Notes: generated by a model from the sequence alone, not told the origin. Positions 7,900 to 19,657 are shown, numbered from the stretch's first letter. The stretch: DNA of 64,000 nt from Hyphomonadaceae bacterium (GCA_019753105.1 JAIELJ010000006.1:372001-436000); one strand, 5' to 3'. A program made the numbers and translations.

Positions 7900-9123
7900 A
7901 TGAACCCTAAAGCGATCTCGTTGTTTTCTGGCGTAGGAGGGCTGGATTTCGGCTTCGAAGCGGCAGGTTTTGAGACGCGCGTTGCGCTTGATCTTGATCC
8001 GGTCGCCTGCGCAACGATACGGCGCAACAGGACCTGGCCAGTGATTGAAGGTGATCTCGCCACCATCGAGAGTTCCACGATCCTCAAAGCCGGCAAGCTG
8101 AAACGCGGTGAAGCGGACGTGCTATTTGGCGGCCCACCCTGTCAGCCTTTCTCCAAGTCCGGCTATTGGGCGACGGGCGATGCAAAACGCCTAACTGATC
8201 CCCGAGCCGGCACGCTCAAACACTTCCTCCGTGTCCTGGGCGAAACCCAGCCCAAAACGTTTCTCCTTGAAAACGTTCCGGGCTTCGCCTTCTCGGGAAA
8301 GAACGAAGGCCTGCATTTCATCCGACGCGGCATCGAGCACATAAACACGAAGACTGGTGCGAACTACTCACTCCATATCGGCATGCTGAACGCAGCGGAC
8401 TTTGGCGTTCCGCAGACGCGCGAGCGTGTCGTGATGGTCGGCGCGCGAGATGGTCGAGCATTCCATTTCCCCTCACCCACGCACGCGCCGCGTGGTCAGC
8501 GCCTACTGGACCTTCCGCAGTACCGCACCGCTTGGGATGCACTGGGCGATCTTCCAGAGCCGATCGATGATCCGAGTCTTGCGATGACCGGCAAGTGGGC
8601 CGACCTCTTGGCCACCATCCCTGAAGGTGAAAACTATCTTTGGCACACGGCGCGCGGGGGCGGCATCCCGTTGTTCGGCTGGCGCACTCGCTTTTGGAAC
8701 TTCATGCTGAAGCTGGCGAAGGATCAGCCTTCGTGGACAATCCAGGCGCAATGCGGCCCAGCCACCGGGCCTTTCCATTGGCGTAACCGCAAACTCTCCG
8801 CCGCCGAGCTTGCGCGGCTTCAGACGCTCCCTGACTGGCTCATGTTCAATTGCGCGCGCGGCGAAATTCAGCGCCTCATCGGCAACGCAGTGCCATCGTT
8901 GTTGGCTGAAGTGCTCGCACGCGAGATCAAAGTACAATTGCTGGGTGCGCGGCGCTCGCACGCGCACTTGAAACTTATACCGCCGGACCGCGGCACTCCA
9001 CCTCCGCCAACAAGGCCCGCAAAGCTGCCCGCGAAATACAGGGCAATCGCGGGCGTGCACAAAGAGCACCCCGGCCCCGGCAAAGGCCCCGGCGCGAAAG
9101 CTCGTTCGCGTCAGGCCGCTTAG
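7900..9123 (+). CDS. DNA (cytosine-5-)-methyltransferase
   Basis: Methylates C5 of cytosine in a specific DNA sequence using S-adenosylmethionine. The ordered motifs are present: I (LFSGVGGLDFGFEAAGF, 8-24), IV with the catalytic Cys81 in GGPPCQPFSKSG (77-88), VI (FLLENV, 121-126), VIII (PQTRERVVMVGAR, 171-183) and X (RLIGNAVPS near 325). The 407-residue length is normal; the last 55 residues are basic and proline-rich. RBS-like AGAGGACAAGG precedes the ATG. It converges on the druE-like gene with a 27-base gap. It may protect the host from the neighbouring defence system, as the methylase of Druantia type II is thought to, or be an orphan enzyme. No cognate restriction nuclease is seen. Confidence 0.92.
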   Translation: MNPKAISLFSGVGGLDFGFEAAGFETRVALDLDPVACATIRRNRTWPVIEGDLATIESSTILKAGKLKRGEADVLFGGPPCQPFSKSGYWATGDAKRLTDPRAGTLKHFLRVLGETQPKTFLLENVPGFAFSGKNEGLHFIRRGIEHINTKTGANYSLHIGMLNAADFGVPQTRERVVMVGARDGRAFHFPSPTHAPRGQRLLDLPQYRTAWDALGDLPEPIDDPSLAMTGKWADLLATIPEGENYLWHTARGGGIPLFGWRTRFWNFMLKLAKDQPSWTIQAQCGPATGPFHWRNRKLSAAELARLQTLPDWLMFNCARGEIQRLIGNAVPSLLAEVLAREIKVQLLGARRSHAHLKLIPPDRGTPPPPTRPAKLPAKYRAIAGVHKEHPGPGKGPGAKARSRQAA

Positions 9124-9150
9124 TAACGGCTCAGAGCGCTACGGCATCCT

Positions 9151-12100
9151 TCACGGGTTAGGCAGCGCAATCAGAGGCACAAGCCGATCCGGCCTACGTT
9201 CAATCGACCAAAGATCGATGAAGTGGATGTCCTGGGCACCGTGCGCACGCGCGGCATCGTAGGCGGCTTGCTGGGCCTCCACCCAGAATGCGGGGTCTGC
9301 GAGCCAGAGCGGATGGGTGAGCAGGATCGCTGCTCGTTTGCGCGGTGCGTAAATCTCCACGATAGGAGCTTCTCGCACTTCGAGTTCCAAGCCGCGGCTC
9401 GCAAAGCTGCGGACAAACGCTCGCGCTGTAGCGTCGGCACCTCGAATCCAACGCTCGGGCGCAAGCGCACTGCCACTCGCGATATCCACGAGATCGACAC
9501 CCAGGCGCCAATCCAGCTGGGAATGCAGCAGGCGATTGTCGTAGCTGCGCAAACAATCAGGACACGAGGCGTCGCAACGGGCGGCGTGCGCTTCAAACTG
9601 AGGCACGCGCTGACTGCGGATGCGCTCAATGACGCGCGCCATCACATCTCGGCTGGCGAGGTGGGCGGCATAGCCTGCCCCATTTTCAAGCGCGTCTGAG
9701 AGGAAGAGCCCGCGGGTAAGCGTGCCACCGACTCGGACGGGTTGGACGCCTGATTGAAGTTCACGAGATTCAACGTCGAGTTCATCGCCCGCGCCTATGC
9801 GCAGAAGTTCGAGGAACGACCAGAGCGCTGAGGGCCCTGCTGGACAATTTTCGACATCAACAACGCCGTCGCGACCCGGCAAGTTTTGGCTGACCAGTTT
9901 GATGAGGACGACGTCGGTCGTCTTCACGCTGCCAATCGCTGCCATGGGTTCGGTGCCTTGCAGCGCGCCGGGCAGGCGCACGCCGATCTGATAGAGCGAA
10001 GGATCCCAAACACAGACGGATTGGTCCCCTTCGCGCGTCATCGGGTAGAGGAGGCCGTTATTGTCGTTGAGCACGACGACACGGCTTGCCGGGAGCGGTT
10101 GAAGCTGGAGCGCTCCGACTTCGATTTCGCCGCCGGTTGGTGGCATGAAGCCCAGTTGCGGCGGCGACAGGACGGGGCCTCGCTCGGCGTGGTCTTCGTA
10201 ATCGGCAGGCCGATAGATCGTTCGAAAACCGCGCGGCTGATACATGTCGAACGCGCGCGTCGGGTTTTGACAGGCAGGACAGGGGCTTCCCTCGCCTTGC
10301 TCTAGTTGGGTTGCTTCGCAGGCGGTGCAGCGAACGACGCGTCGCGATTGACCGAGCGGATCTACCGGTATGACTTGGCGTCCGGCGAACTCCCAAGCCG
10401 CAAACCCGACTGCTGTGTGGATCTGCTTATCCTTCAAAACCTCCGCGCCAGGGGCAAAACTCGAGATCGCCATCTCGAGAGCGCGGTCGCTGACTTTGGC
10501 GGCGTCATCATCGCGCATGCTGTTGGGGCGTCGTTCATACAGCGCGCGTACGCGTGTCGGAAATCCAAACATAGGCAAGCACCCGTCTGTCGCCAGGCGA
10601 AGGCTCAATTCCGTCTGGATGAGACTTGTGTCAGCGACGACGGCATCGATGCGCGCACAAAAATCTTGGCGTAGATAGCGTTCGAGTTCGTCGATGTCGG
10701 CATTACTGAGCCCGCAATAAGCGGTCAGCCCTTCGACGACCTCACGTACTTCGGGCTCGGACGCCAGCCAGTTTGAAATGTCAGGGCGATAGTTGGGCCA
10801 ATCGGCTGCAGTCCCGAACACGCCGTGCGTGCTCTCGCGCGTGCGTTGCGGGCGCTGGCGCGCGAGCGAAGCAAACGCCCGACGCAACGCCTCAGCCGCG
10901 ACAACGCGACGAACGATCTCAACTTGTTTGACGTCGAGATAAGGCTGCGGAGGCTGGTCGCCGGTCATGCGACGTGAATTGTTGAAGTAATAATCATCGT
11001 GCGTGCGGTCACGGCACATGGTCATGGCGTAGGAGTAGACCTGCCCCATCCGGCCTGCACGGCCGACGCGCTGCTGATAGTTGAACCGCTGCGGCGGCAT
11101 GTTGGCCATCACGACACTTTGCAGGCTGCCGATGTCGACGCCCACTTCCATCGTCGTGGTGACGCTCAAAACATCGAGCGGCATCGTCAGATGATTTTCC
11201 CGCGGCGCATCGAGAAGTGCGTCTTTGAAGAGGCGCTGGCGACGGCGTTGTTCTGCGAGGGGTTTAGTCTGGCCGGTCAGTTCAGCGACATTGAGGCGGT
11301 GCGGCGCTTTGCGCGACAACCAGCCATAATAGTCGTCGACGTCAGTTTCGCGTTCGATGGTCTCGAACTGGGTATGCAGGCAGTACTGATTGGTGCAGAC
11401 GCCAGCGCTCTCGTGCAGATGGATGCGCGCGCACTGGCGGCAGCGAAGCGCGGTTTGACGAGCGGGCGCGCGCAGTGTCAGCGCCAGCGACGCGGTCTGG
11501 TTGGTTCGAAGCTCCCAATTGGCGTCAATGATTTGGGCTTGGGTGAGCGCGTTGAAGAGATCGCTCAGCAGCGTCGAGTTCGCAACGCCCGTAGCGGTTG
11601 CAACGGCGTCGAGGTAGCGGCGAAGCTGGGTCGGCGGATTTGAATTGGCAAAGCCTGAGCCGCGCTGGGTTGGATCATCAGCGAATTTGCCGGCAAGGCC
11701 GATGATGCGGATGGCTGAGCAAACGAATTGCTCGCGCGCATTGGCTTGAAGCGGCAGCGCGCTGGCTATGTCGCGGGTTGGTGCGATATATGCAACCCCA
11801 AGCGACTCTAAATCGCGCCCGCCTTGATCGAAGATGAGGTCGGCCATTTGGTGGGCAAGTGAGAGCCGGCGTGAATTGGCGGCGGCTTCAGCGACTTCAG
11901 GGTTGAGCCTCGTCCATTCTCCATTGGGAGCTGTGTAGGCGCGCCACCACGGCTCGCCTCCTCCGATGCGTTGCACGGAAGGACGAGGCCCTGCTGGATT
12001 AACGCCTAGTCCGACGAGCGCGCGTTCAACGCGGTGGACGAGCTGGCCCCATTCGAGATCGCCCCCTGCTTGTTGGCGGGCTTCGAACTCAGCGATTAGC

Positions 12101-14511
12101 GCACGCTCTGCGTCCTCGGCAAAGCCGCGTGCATCAGCGCGGTAGGCGGCCCAAAGATCAGGATGCTCGCGCTTGGCGAGTTCGACGAGCGCTGCTTCAT
12201 CTTCGTTAAGCGGGAGATTTTGCGCGGCATCGCGCAAGAGGAACGGCAGCGGGCGGCGCTGTCGAGGCGCGGTCTCCCGCCGCATCAGCAAACGCACGAG
12301 GTCGCGGAAGTGATTGTATTCAAGACCGGCTGCAGCTTCTGCAGCGTCATCGCGGCTATCGGTGAAGACGATGGTCTTTGCTGCGCGCGCGCCGTCGCCC
12401 AAGGTCTCCACAAGCCGATCGGTCAAGCTTTGGCTGACCGCCCCCGTGCCGGTGGTGTGAGCACGAATGGGGGTGCGTACGGTGCCGGCAAAGAAGGTCG
12501 CAACATCGCGGTTGTAGCCCTTCTGGCCGCAATGGGGACATTGCTCGGGCAGGGCTGGAACGCGCTCTGTGCCGCCGGCTGGAGCGTGACGCACTTCCAT
12601 CATGGTGCCGGTGGGCTGATCGCGGCGCGCGGGACGAAGATGGCCCAAGAAAGGATCGAGCGTCGCGTTGATGAATTCAAACTCGGTTGAACGGCGCGCG
12701 CCGCGGGCGCGATGGGTCCACTGCCCGGCCGACGGCGCGGGCCGCGGCCAGTACCACATGTAATGGCCATAGCGGCGCTTGAACACGACTTGCATTTCGC
12801 GCGAGGGCACCATGCGGGGCCCTGCTCCCAGCCACCAGCCCTCCATTTGCGTTGCGTCTGGGTTGGCGGCGAAACCGCCGAGCGAAGGTTCGCCGCATTG
12901 ATAGCAATAGAGCAGTTCAAGCACGCGACCACCGCATTCGCAGCGTGTGCGTGGCGCTGAATAAAGACGCCCAATGCGGCGTTGCGTCGATCGATCGCCC
13001 GAGGCGATCTGATCACATTCTGGATTTGCGCAGGCCCAAAGGCCACGGATCATGCGAATGAAATGGTGGGCGCGGAAGCGTGGAGAAGTGTGACCTGTCT
13101 CCTGCATGCCGATGGCTTCAAGCGCATTCTCAAGCGCGCCCTCAACCGACTCGCCGCCAAACATGGTGGCGGCCACTTCGCTCAGGGGTTTGGGCCGGGC
13201 GTCGCCGGAATGACATGCGCTCGCAAATTGTTCGCTCAGGTCGAGCTCAAGTGCGGCCTGCGCTAAATCGGCGCCGGCGAGGCCAGCGACATGAGATGCG
13301 TCGATGCGACGACGCACCTGCGGTGGGCGCGGGTCGCCCGGAAAGATAGCAAAGCTATCGCCGCTAACGCCGAAGAACTCTTCGAGATAGGCACGCCCTG
13401 CTTCGCCATCCAAGCTGGCGCTGGTGGCAATACAGCGCAATTGTGGAGAGTCGGGCGCTATATTGAGCCGGCGCAAGAGGTTGCGGACGACGAGCGCAAC
13501 TTCGCTGCCTTGGGTGCCGCGATAGGAGTGAAGTTCGTCAACGACGAGGGTGAGTTCATTGTCGGGTGAGGCGTTCAGCCAATCGCGCGTCGCATCGAAG
13601 ATGGGTTCTTCGATGTCGCGCATCAGCATGACGTTGAGCATGGATAGGTTGGTGACGAGGATGTCGGGAGCGTGCGCCACCATATCCCAACGCGTCAGCA
13701 TTTCACCGCAGAGCGGATCTGAGAACTGAGCGATGATATCTGGGCGGATAGCGCTCAATTCGTCTTCGATGGCGCGCATTTCGCGGGCAACATCTTGAAC
13801 GGTGCTTTCGTCGAGCCGCGTTGGCATGTTTCCTGAGCCAAGCGTAACGCCGGTGTAGCGTCCGAAGAAGAAACGCGGGGCCCCTTGGCCGGCGCGCGCC
13901 GTTAGCAGCGCGCGCCGCAAACGCGTGACTTGATCTTCGACCAAAGCGTTGGTGGGATAGAGGACGAAGGCGCGCACGGCGGGACGGCGATCATTGCCGG
14001 CGGAGTTGCGAAGCGGCGTCCAGGGCGACCCGCTCGGGCCTCCTCGCCACCATGGATTAACCACCGACGGTTGGCGCCAGCCTTCAGCTTCGCGCAGCAA
14101 CCGCGCAAAGATAGGCAGCAAAAAGCATTCGGTTTTGCCTGAACCGGTGCCTGAGGTGACGACGACGTTTCGGGGGCCCTGCCCGCGCCCAAGGGAAGTT
14201 GCGAGAGCTTGGGCTTGGTGCGTGCGCAACTTAAAGTCACCGCCTGCGGTCGATTGAAAGATCAGCCGCCCTAATTGGTCGGCGACGGCTCTTGAGGTGC
14301 CGACGCTCTCGCAGACCTCGGCGAGAGTTTCGCCCTGCTGGTATGGGTAGAGCGCCTCGATCAACGGTTCTTGGAAGACGATGCCGGGTTGGCTGAGGAG
14401 CCTGCGCCGTTCATCCAGCATTAGTTCGTCGCGCAGCCAGAACGCGGTGTCGAAATAGCGGAGATACCCGTCTTGCAGCGCCCGTTGCAGAGACAATGGC
14501 GTGGCTGGCAT
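9151..14511 (-). CDS. druE: Large DUF1998 superfamily-2 helicase, DruE-like
   Basis: A 1786-residue helicase: Walker A GTGSGKT at 121-127, DEAH-type box DELH at 325-328, a C-terminal helicase domain with [15 protein letters not shown] and [12 protein letters not shown], several Cys4 zinc clusters (for example [23 protein letters not shown]...CPACQN) and a C-terminal DUF1998-type [14 protein letters not shown]. Size and architecture fit DruE, the hallmark of Druantia anti-phage systems; DISARM and Dpd helicases are alternatives but are usually shorter. The open frame extends 62 codons upstream, but the ATG at 14511 has a GGAGAAG ribosome site and follows the stop of the upstream gene by 19 bases, so it is preferred. 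Function in defence is inferred from family and neighbour. Confidence 0.8.
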   Translation of the reverse strand: MPATPLSLQRALQDGYLRYFDTAFWLRDELMLDERRRLLSQPGIVFQEPLIEALYPYQQGETLAEVCESVGTSRAVADQLGRLIFQSTAGGDFKLRTHQAQALATSLGRGQGPRNVVVTSGTGSGKTECFLLPIFARLLREAEGWRQPSVVNPWWRGGPSGSPWTPLRNSAGNDRRPAVRAFVLYPTNALVEDQVTRLRRALLTARAGQGAPRFFFGRYTGVTLGSGNMPTRLDESTVQDVAREMRAIEDELSAIRPDIIAQFSDPLCGEMLTRWDMVAHAPDILVTNLSMLNVMLMRDIEEPIFDATRDWLNASPDNELTLVVDELHSYRGTQGSEVALVVRNLLRRLNIAPDSPQLRCIATSASLDGEAGRAYLEEFFGVSGDSFAIFPGDPRPPQVRRRIDASHVAGLAGADLAQAALELDLSEQFASACHSGDARPKPLSEVAATMFGGESVEGALENALEAIGMQETGHTSPRFRAHHFIRMIRGLWACANPECDQIASGDRSTQRRIGRLYSAPRTRCECGGRVLELLYCYQCGEPSLGGFAANPDATQMEGWWLGAGPRMVPSREMQVVFKRRYGHYMWYWPRPAPSAGQWTHRARGARRSTEFEFINATLDPFLGHLRPARRDQPTGTMMEVRHAPAGGTERVPALPEQCPHCGQKGYNRDVATFFAGTVRTPIRAHTTGTGAVSQSLTDRLVETLGDGARAAKTIVFTDSRDDAAEAAAGLEYNHFRDLVRLLMRRETAPRQRRPLPFLLRDAAQNLPLNEDEAALVELAKREHPDLWAAYRADARGFAEDAERALIAEFEARQQAGGDLEWGQLVHRVERALVGLGVNPAGPRPSVQRIGGGEPWWRAYTAPNGEWTRLNPEVAEAAANSRRLSLAHQMADLIFDQGGRDLESLGVAYIAPTRDIASALPLQANAREQFVCSAIRIIGLAGKFADDPTQRGSGFANSNPPTQLRRYLDAVATATGVANSTLLSDLFNALTQAQIIDANWELRTNQTASLALTLRAPARQTALRCRQCARIHLHESAGVCTNQYCLHTQFETIERETDVDDYYGWLSRKAPHRLNVAELTGQTKPLAEQRRRQRLFKDALLDAPRENHLTMPLDVLSVTTTMEVGVDIGSLQSVVMANMPPQRFNYQQRVGRAGRMGQVYSYAMTMCRDRTHDDYYFNNSRRMTGDQPPQPYLDVKQVEIVRRVVAAEALRRAFASLARQRPQRTRESTHGVFGTAADWPNYRPDISNWLASEPEVREVVEGLTAYCGLSNADIDELERYLRQDFCARIDAVVADTSLIQTELSLRLATDGCLPMFGFPTRVRALYERRPNSMRDDDAAKVSDRALEMAISSFAPGAEVLKDKQIHTAVGFAAWEFAGRQVIPVDPLGQSRRVVRCTACEATQLEQGEGSPCPACQNPTRAFDMYQPRGFRTIYRPADYEDHAERGPVLSPPQLGFMPPTGGEIEVGALQLQPLPASRVVVLNDNNGLLYPMTREGDQSVCVWDPSLYQIGVRLPGALQGTEPMAAIGSVKTTDVVLIKLVSQNLPGRDGVVDVENCPAGPSALWSFLELLRIGAGDELDVESRELQSGVQPVRVGGTLTRGLFLSDALENGAGYAAHLASRDVMARVIERIRSQRVPQFEAHAARCDASCPDCLRSYDNRLLHSQLDWRLGVDLVDIASGSALAPERWIRGADATARAFVRSFASRGLELEVREAPIVEIYAPRKRAAILLTHPLWLADPAFWVEAQQAAYDAARAHGAQDIHFIDLWSIERRPDRLVPLIALPNP

Positions 14512-14530
14512 CTTCACTTCTCCCCGACGC

Positions 14531-17500
14531 TCAGGCGTGCAGCTTGTTTTGGATGGAAATCGCCACTGCAAGTGGCACGTCGTCATACTGAATGAGGCCC
14601 GCGTCAGCGCGGTAGCGCGGGGCTTTGCCCGAGCACATGACGGCCACGCGTTCGTAGAAACCTGGCAGGTAGGCGCCGAGCGGCACCAGCAGCGCACTAT
14701 CTTGTTTTTGATACATGATCATGGAGAGCCGTTTCTGCGCTGCCGCCAGGTGCTTGATGAGATGGACGTCGCCGACGCGCATCATGTGGAGCATCGCATC
14801 TTCAGGGCTGCTATAGCCGTAGCGGAGCCCATGATGGCCGACGCGATAGGCACCTGGCGCATCGTGGTCAACGAAGCCCCATTTGCCTTCATCAAGATCG
14901 AAGGCTTCAACGCCATCGCTGCCCATGCGAAAGCTTGGCATCGCGCCCAACACCGCCGAGAGAACGGGCAAGCAGCTGATCAAGCGTGCGGAGAATTTGG
15001 ATGCCACGAGCAGCGGGCGCCCCAGTGGCGTTTCTGTTTCTGCAAGCAAGGAAAGAGCTTCGGGAGCGATCACAAAGGCGACGCGTTCAGGTCCGCCCGT
15101 CATTGGCTCATCAATCAAGCGACCATCAAGTTGAGCGACGCGGCCTCTAAGGCGAGCCACAAAGCTTTTTGAACGCGCGCCGGCCAGAACCCATGCCCCG
15201 TCGGCCGTCTCGACAAGACAAGATGGCGCGACGCGCCAGCCATGGACAGAGCCGTCACGAGGATCCACGTCGAAGTCGAGATGGCCAAGTGCTGAGAGCG
15301 TTCGGGCGGCTTGGGCGGGGAAGCCCTCCTCTTCGCTAACGGCGCCTGCGAGCGTGCGAAAGCGTTCGTACGAGCCGGAGGTCAAATAGGTTGCTGCATC
15401 GAGCAAGAGATCAAATGCTTCGCCTGGTGTTTCTGTGAGCCGGCGATAGCGCGGCACCTCGCTTAAGGCGCGCCGCACGCGTGCGCCGCGGCGTTGCCCG
15501 GTGAAGCGTTTGCGCACGCCGCGATTGCGGGTCCAATCTTGGCGGTGGCACGTTTCGCACTGTTGATGCTTCAAAGTGCGAAAATTATCGCCCGCACGGC
15601 CCTCTTCACAGATCCAGTGATGGTACCCGCGCACGGCGCACGATTGCACAAAGCGTTCCTGATCGACGCGCGTGGTGCGGACGTAAGGAGCGTCGCGTGC
15701 GCTTGGGCGCGCGAATATGATCATCTCGGGCCCGGTCAAAGCCGGCTGCCCAAGTTCTTGCGCGGCCAGTGGTTCGGACAGATCGCAGCCGGCGAGCGAG
15801 GCGCTACCAGGTGAGCAGGATTCGCTCGAGGCAAGGAGGCCCGCGCCGCCCGAGAGGTCAAAGCGGCGCTCTTTCACATCTCTGGCCCCGACGGGTCGCG
15901 GCGTGTCGGCGGTCCGAAGGCGCAGGCTTGCAGTTTCCGCCGTACCCATACCGCCAGTTTTCAGCGGGCGGCGCAGAACGATGTCGTGATCGCCTTCGCC
16001 GACTTTGCCTGTGAGATCGACGACGCCGCGGCCAACGAAATGACCGAGATGGCGGCCAATGCCATCGCGTCCGCGTTGATTGATGGCGAGATCAAAGGTG
16101 CCGTCTGTGTCGACGGCCGCGAGCAGTTCGGGCGGGCGCGCTGCGTGCCAGGCATTGCCGAGTTGGAGACCGCCCGAGAAGCTGATGATCGTGGCAGCGC
16201 CCGCGCTTAGGGGTTCGAGCTTAGGATTAGTCGCCTCATCGGCCGCCTTGACTATCATCACGTCGCAATAGGCACACCAGCCTGCGGGCAGATTGGTAAG
16301 TTCTGTGTCGGCGAATTTTCGCCAGCCTGGGCGCGCATGCTTGGCGAGGTGTCCTTCCACCAGCGGCGCGGCGGAGGCGTGCGCGAGCACGAGGTTTTGC
16401 TTGAACAATTGTGCGCGCGGAATCTCGTGGAATTGGTTGCGCCCTTCCTCAGCTTCCAAAACGATGATTGGCGTCGGGGACTTGCGATAGAGCCGGGCAC
16501 TGTCGGATGCACTCACCAGCTCAATCACCCCCGAAAACAGACTGGTCACCCCGATTTCTGGCCAGGGCTCAAGGCTTGCCCAGCGCATGCCCGGCAGGCG
16601 TTCGAGCCTTAGGCGGTCGAGACACCCGGCCACCGACGCGCGACCCGCGTCATCGGTCAGTGCGCTGACGCGATATGCGCCTACGGCAAGCTCTGGATCA
16701 GTTCGCGCCACTAAGAAGAGATCGAGCCGCGGCGTCGGCGCGTAGGCCAAGTCAGCGATCCAATCCAATTTGAGCGCGCGCGAACCGCCGTCAAGGCGCG
16801 AGCCTGGCGCTCCATATGCGCCGTGCCCGGTCCAATGGCTGAGTTCAGCGCAGGCGATTTCCGCAATTCGCCGGCGTGCGGTTTGGTCGGTGAACCAGAG
16901 CCGACGCAAGTTGGCTGACATGTTGTTTGCGCTGTCACCAAACCAATCGGCTAAGTGCACCGTCATTTCCGCCGCGCTCATGACCCGCATGGGCTGCAAT
17001 TGATAATGTTCAAAGGCCGCGTGAAGGCCGCGCCGATCTTGTTCGCGCACCAGCGCCTGCGAGAGTGGATAGCCGATATAGCGACGCCGATCATGCGCGC
17101 GCGCCGTGGGCCAACCGCGTTCGCCTTGCCAGTCTTCGAGCCAATCATTGAGTGATTGCCAGAAGGCGATTGTCTCAGGGAAAGCGTCTTTCAGCTGATC
17201 AGTTTCAGTCTCGTTTAGGCCGAGCAAATTGGCGAGGCGGTCATAATAGTTGTGCGCTGCGTGCTCGGCGTCAGCGACCATGCTCTCAGCTGCAAGCGTG
17301 AGGCAAACGAGCAGCGCCAGAGATGGCGGCGCACCGACCTTTCCCTCGGCTATCCATTGCGCTGTGGCGGCCCGCCAATAGCCCCAAAGTTCGCTGGGGG
17401 AGCGCCAGCGCATAACTGCGGAGATGGTCTTTCCGAACGCTGCTCGCGGGTTTTCGCTGACACCCACTTTCGCCGCGACCGCTGCGAAGCGCTCCGGTTC

Positions 17501-17614
17501 AAGGTAGACATAGAGCGGTATGTTGGCGGCCGCCTCGCTGAACAATTCATCAGCAATCGCCGCACGCCAAGCTTTCTCGTTGGTTCCGTGCGCCAAACCG
17601 CCCTGATCGCCCAA
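14531..17614 (-). CDS. druH: DruH-like defence protein, partner of the helicase
   Basis: A 1027-residue protein without a fold I can name with certainty. Visible features are a Cys/His zinc-like cluster about two-thirds along ([15 protein letters not shown] followed by CETCHRQDW) and a mixed alpha/beta C-terminal third ([20 protein letters not shown]). Size, position directly upstream of a DruE-like helicase, and order druH-druE match Druantia type III. Start is TTG at 17614 with GAGAGAG upstream; no better ATG is nearby. Transcription runs away from the adjacent tRNA-Gly. The role of DruH is not established, so only the context supports the name. Confidence 0.6.
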   Translation of the reverse strand: MGDQGGLAHGTNEKAWRAAIADELFSEAAANIPLYVYLEPERFAAVAAKVGVSENPRAAFGKTISAVMRWRSPSELWGYWRAATAQWIAEGKVGAPPSLALLVCLTLAAESMVADAEHAAHNYYDRLANLLGLNETETDQLKDAFPETIAFWQSLNDWLEDWQGERGWPTARAHDRRRYIGYPLSQALVREQDRRGLHAAFEHYQLQPMRVMSAAEMTVHLADWFGDSANNMSANLRRLWFTDQTARRRIAEIACAELSHWTGHGAYGAPGSRLDGGSRALKLDWIADLAYAPTPRLDLFLVARTDPELAVGAYRVSALTDDAGRASVAGCLDRLRLERLPGMRWASLEPWPEIGVTSLFSGVIELVSASDSARLYRKSPTPIIVLEAEEGRNQFHEIPRAQLFKQNLVLAHASAAPLVEGHLAKHARPGWRKFADTELTNLPAGWCAYCDVMIVKAADEATNPKLEPLSAGAATIISFSGGLQLGNAWHAARPPELLAAVDTDGTFDLAINQRGRDGIGRHLGHFVGRGVVDLTGKVGEGDHDIVLRRPLKTGGMGTAETASLRLRTADTPRPVGARDVKERRFDLSGGAGLLASSESCSPGSASLAGCDLSEPLAAQELGQPALTGPEMIIFARPSARDAPYVRTTRVDQERFVQSCAVRGYHHWICEEGRAGDNFRTLKHQQCETCHRQDWTRNRGVRKRFTGQRRGARVRRALSEVPRYRRLTETPGEAFDLLLDAATYLTSGSYERFRTLAGAVSEEEGFPAQAARTLSALGHLDFDVDPRDGSVHGWRVAPSCLVETADGAWVLAGARSKSFVARLRGRVAQLDGRLIDEPMTGGPERVAFVIAPEALSLLAETETPLGRPLLVASKFSARLISCLPVLSAVLGAMPSFRMGSDGVEAFDLDEGKWGFVDHDAPGAYRVGHHGLRYGYSSPEDAMLHMMRVGDVHLIKHLAAAQKRLSMIMYQKQDSALLVPLGAYLPGFYERVAVMCSGKAPRYRADAGLIQYDDVPLAVAISIQNKLHA

Positions 17615-17863
17615 GACTCTCTCGCCCGACTCCCTTGCTCGGCTACAATGTATGATTGGTGGCCGCCGCGCCAGTCACCATCAGCGACAGCGTTACCAGC
17701 TGCGCGATCAATGCTTACGCTCTGTTATTCACAGATTTTGCCGGCGCGATGCTGGGCCGAGGCAGTGGTAGCAAACTGGTAGCAGCCTGTGGATAAGCGT
17801 CCCCACCGCACCTCTGCTACCAACTCAAATCCGGCGCAAGCCGTTGATTTTATTGGTTTTCCT
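17615..17863. other. Island edge between Druantia-like operon and tRNA-Gly
   Basis: About 250 bases without a gene. It should contain the promoter of the druH-like gene. Next to the tRNA it holds short GGTAGCA repeats in both orientations (see the repeat entry), like arm sites of a tyrosine recombinase. No integrase frame is present. Confidence 0.45.
17767..17821. repeat. GGTAGCA direct and inverted repeats beside tRNA-Gly
   Basis: GGTAGCA occurs at 17767-17773 and 17778-17784, with the inverse TGCTACC at 17815-17821. They sit 45-100 bases from the 3' end of tRNA-Gly, where arm-type integrase binding sites lie in tRNA-targeted islands. Confidence 0.45.
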
Positions 17864-17938
17864 TGGAGCGGGCGATGAGATTCGAACTCACGACCCCAAC
17901 CTTGGCAAGGTTGTGCTCTACCCCTGAGCTACGCCCGC
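17864..17938 (-). tRNA. tRNA-Gly (anticodon GCC)
   Basis: The minus strand reads GCGGGCGTAGCTCAGGGG... with a D arm, an anticodon stem and loop around TTGCCAA (anticodon GCC), T arm GTGAG TTCGAAT CTCAT, acceptor GCGGGCG pairing with CGCCCGC, discriminator T and an encoded CCA end at 17864. All arms pair well. Its 3' end faces the Druantia-like region, the usual orientation for an island inserted at a tRNA gene. Confidence 0.97.
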
Positions 17939-18159
17939 ATCCTGGGTGACGGCGCTTCAAGAGCCCGCCTGAGGGGCGCTCCTATCGCAGAGCGGCGCGG
18001 CGGAAGCAAGGGGCTTAGGCCCTAATCCTCACCCCGAAGGTCTGATGAACCTGGGATCACTTGGGCGCGGCTCGGCGCGGGCGGGGTTTGGCGACCAGGG
18101 CGATGAAGTTAACGCTCGGCGCAGGGCGCAGGCGCCGGATCGCGCCCCGCTCTGCGCCG

Positions 18160-18849
18160 CTATTCGATACTCAGCCGCTCTAAGGGCGATGTCGGCAATA
18201 CAGTCGCGACGGGGCCGATAAAGTTGGCGAGCGGCACATAGCCAACCTGCGCGGTCACGCGGCTATCGGCCGAATTGTCTCGATCATCACCGAGCATGAA
18301 ATACTGCCCCTCAGGGACAATAAAAACGCGCGTATTGTCGAGTTCGCTCATGCCGCGATCGAGCACCACATAGCGCACGCCGCCCGGCAGCGTTTCGCGA
18401 CAGGCCTGAGCCCTGATCGCGCCGCCATAGTCATCCGCGAACGTGACCTCACCAAGCGGCTCAAGCGTTACCGCTACATCATTGATGTGCAGCACGCCGT
18501 TGATCATCTGGATGCGATCGCCCGGCATGCCGACAACCCGCTTGACGAAATCGTGGTTCGGTTCGGGTGACGGCCGGAAAACCGCGAGATCACCGCGCTG
18601 TGGCGCGCGCCCAAGAAAACGCTGCTCTCTGAACGGGGATGGAAACGGCGCAAACGAATAGCGGCCATAGCCATAGCTCCACTTCGGCACCACCAGGTGA
18701 TCACCGGGAACGATTGCGGGCTGCATCGACCCAGACGGCGCGCGAAAGACACGCGCGCCAACACCGAAAGGCAGCACCAACGCCAGTGCGATGACGCCCA
18801 CAAGCGTGAGAACGATAACCCTGCCGCCGTCTCCCCCACGCGCGGCCAT
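18160..18849 (-). CDS. lepB: Signal peptidase I
   Basis: Membrane-bound serine peptidase that removes signal peptides from exported proteins. The N-terminus has one membrane anchor (VIVLTLVGVIALALVLPFGV, 11-30), followed by the S26 box APSGSMQPAIVPGD with nucleophile Ser41, the lysine base in DFVKRVVGMPGDR (Lys103) and the C-terminal box GDDRDNSADSR. It begins 2 bases after the stop of the upstream DUF6065-like gene, so both are co-transcribed. 229 residues is normal for alphaproteobacteria, some of which carry more than one copy. Confidence 0.93.
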   Translation of the reverse strand: MAARGGDGGRVIVLTLVGVIALALVLPFGVGARVFRAPSGSMQPAIVPGDHLVVPKWSYGYGRYSFAPFPSPFREQRFLGRAPQRGDLAVFRPSPEPNHDFVKRVVGMPGDRIQMINGVLHINDVAVTLEPLGEVTFADDYGGAIRAQACRETLPGGVRYVVLDRGMSELDNTRVFIVPEGQYFMLGDDRDNSADSRVTAQVGYVPLANFIGPVATVLPTSPLERLSIE

Positions 18850-18851
18850 TC

Positions 18852-19607
18852 CTATTCCCCGTCTTCTGCCTTACGCGGCGCTTTCAAACGCCTGCGATTG
18901 ATGTGGCCATCCGGCGCGACATGGCCCTCGGGCGTGCGGCCGCGGAAATAATCGCGCTGCCAGCCATTCTTCACGGCCTCCGCGTCATTGTCGCTGAGGC
19001 GCGTCAGGAAGTTGCTGCGGCTTGCGCCCCACGCATCGTATTGGCGCTTCAGTTCGGGATCGTCATGGATCGATTTCACGATCGGTTGAATCTCGTCCAT
19101 CTTATCGTGAGGGATCGGAAAGATGAAGCAGAACGGCTCGCCCTTTTTGAACGAGATCATGCCGGGGCGCGTGAAGCGCCAGTTCATCGTGAAAGGAAAC
19201 GGCAGCCAGTAGGTTTCAACCACGCCGGCCAAAGGCTGAATGCCGTCCTTGATGTGATTGGGTGGGCCGCCGCACCACAAATCCCAGCCCGGTTCTGTGC
19301 GGAAGAGCCAGCCTGTGTGGAACGTCAGCACGCCGCCAGAAAAGTGCGACACAGCCCAACGATCGAGCAGCGCGCGCGGCGTGCCGTCATCGGGATCGAG
19401 GCGGATGTCTTCGACGCGCGGGCCGCCATTCCAGGTCGCGGTAAACGAGACCGGCGATTCCAGCGCCCAGCCCGTCGTGTTGGCGACAACGAGCGGCAAA
19501 CAGCGATAGGGATGGCGATCCGAAAAGCGGTCCATCCAGTCGCGGTCGGGCGAGCCCGGAACCAAGGGCGCGGGCTGGGGATCAACATTGTAGCAAGTCA
19601 ATTTCAT
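18852..19607 (-). CDS. DUF6065-like protein of unknown function
   Basis: A 251-residue soluble protein with aromatic-rich blocks (TGWLFRTEPGWDLWCGG at about 118-134, YWLPFPFTMNWRFTRPG at about 153-169) and a polar C-terminus. The pattern resembles the DUF6065 family, whose role is unknown; the assignment is from memory of the motif style. No signal peptide or membrane helix. It is the upstream partner of lepB, only 2 bases apart, and is divergent from the prolyl-tRNA editing gene. Confidence 0.6.
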   Translation of the reverse strand: MKLTCYNVDPQPAPLVPGSPDRDWMDRFSDRHPYRCLPLVVANTTGWALESPVSFTATWNGGPRVEDIRLDPDDGTPRALLDRWAVSHFSGGVLTFHTGWLFRTEPGWDLWCGGPPNHIKDGIQPLAGVVETYWLPFPFTMNWRFTRPGMISFKKGEPFCFIFPIPHDKMDEIQPIVKSIHDDPELKRQYDAWGASRSNFLTRLSDNDAEAVKNGWQRDYFRGRTPEGHVAPDGHINRRRLKAPRKAEDGE

Positions 19608-19657
19608 CGCGCTCTTCCCTAGACGCTCCCCTGCGCTTGCGCCAAGGGGTTCCCCAG

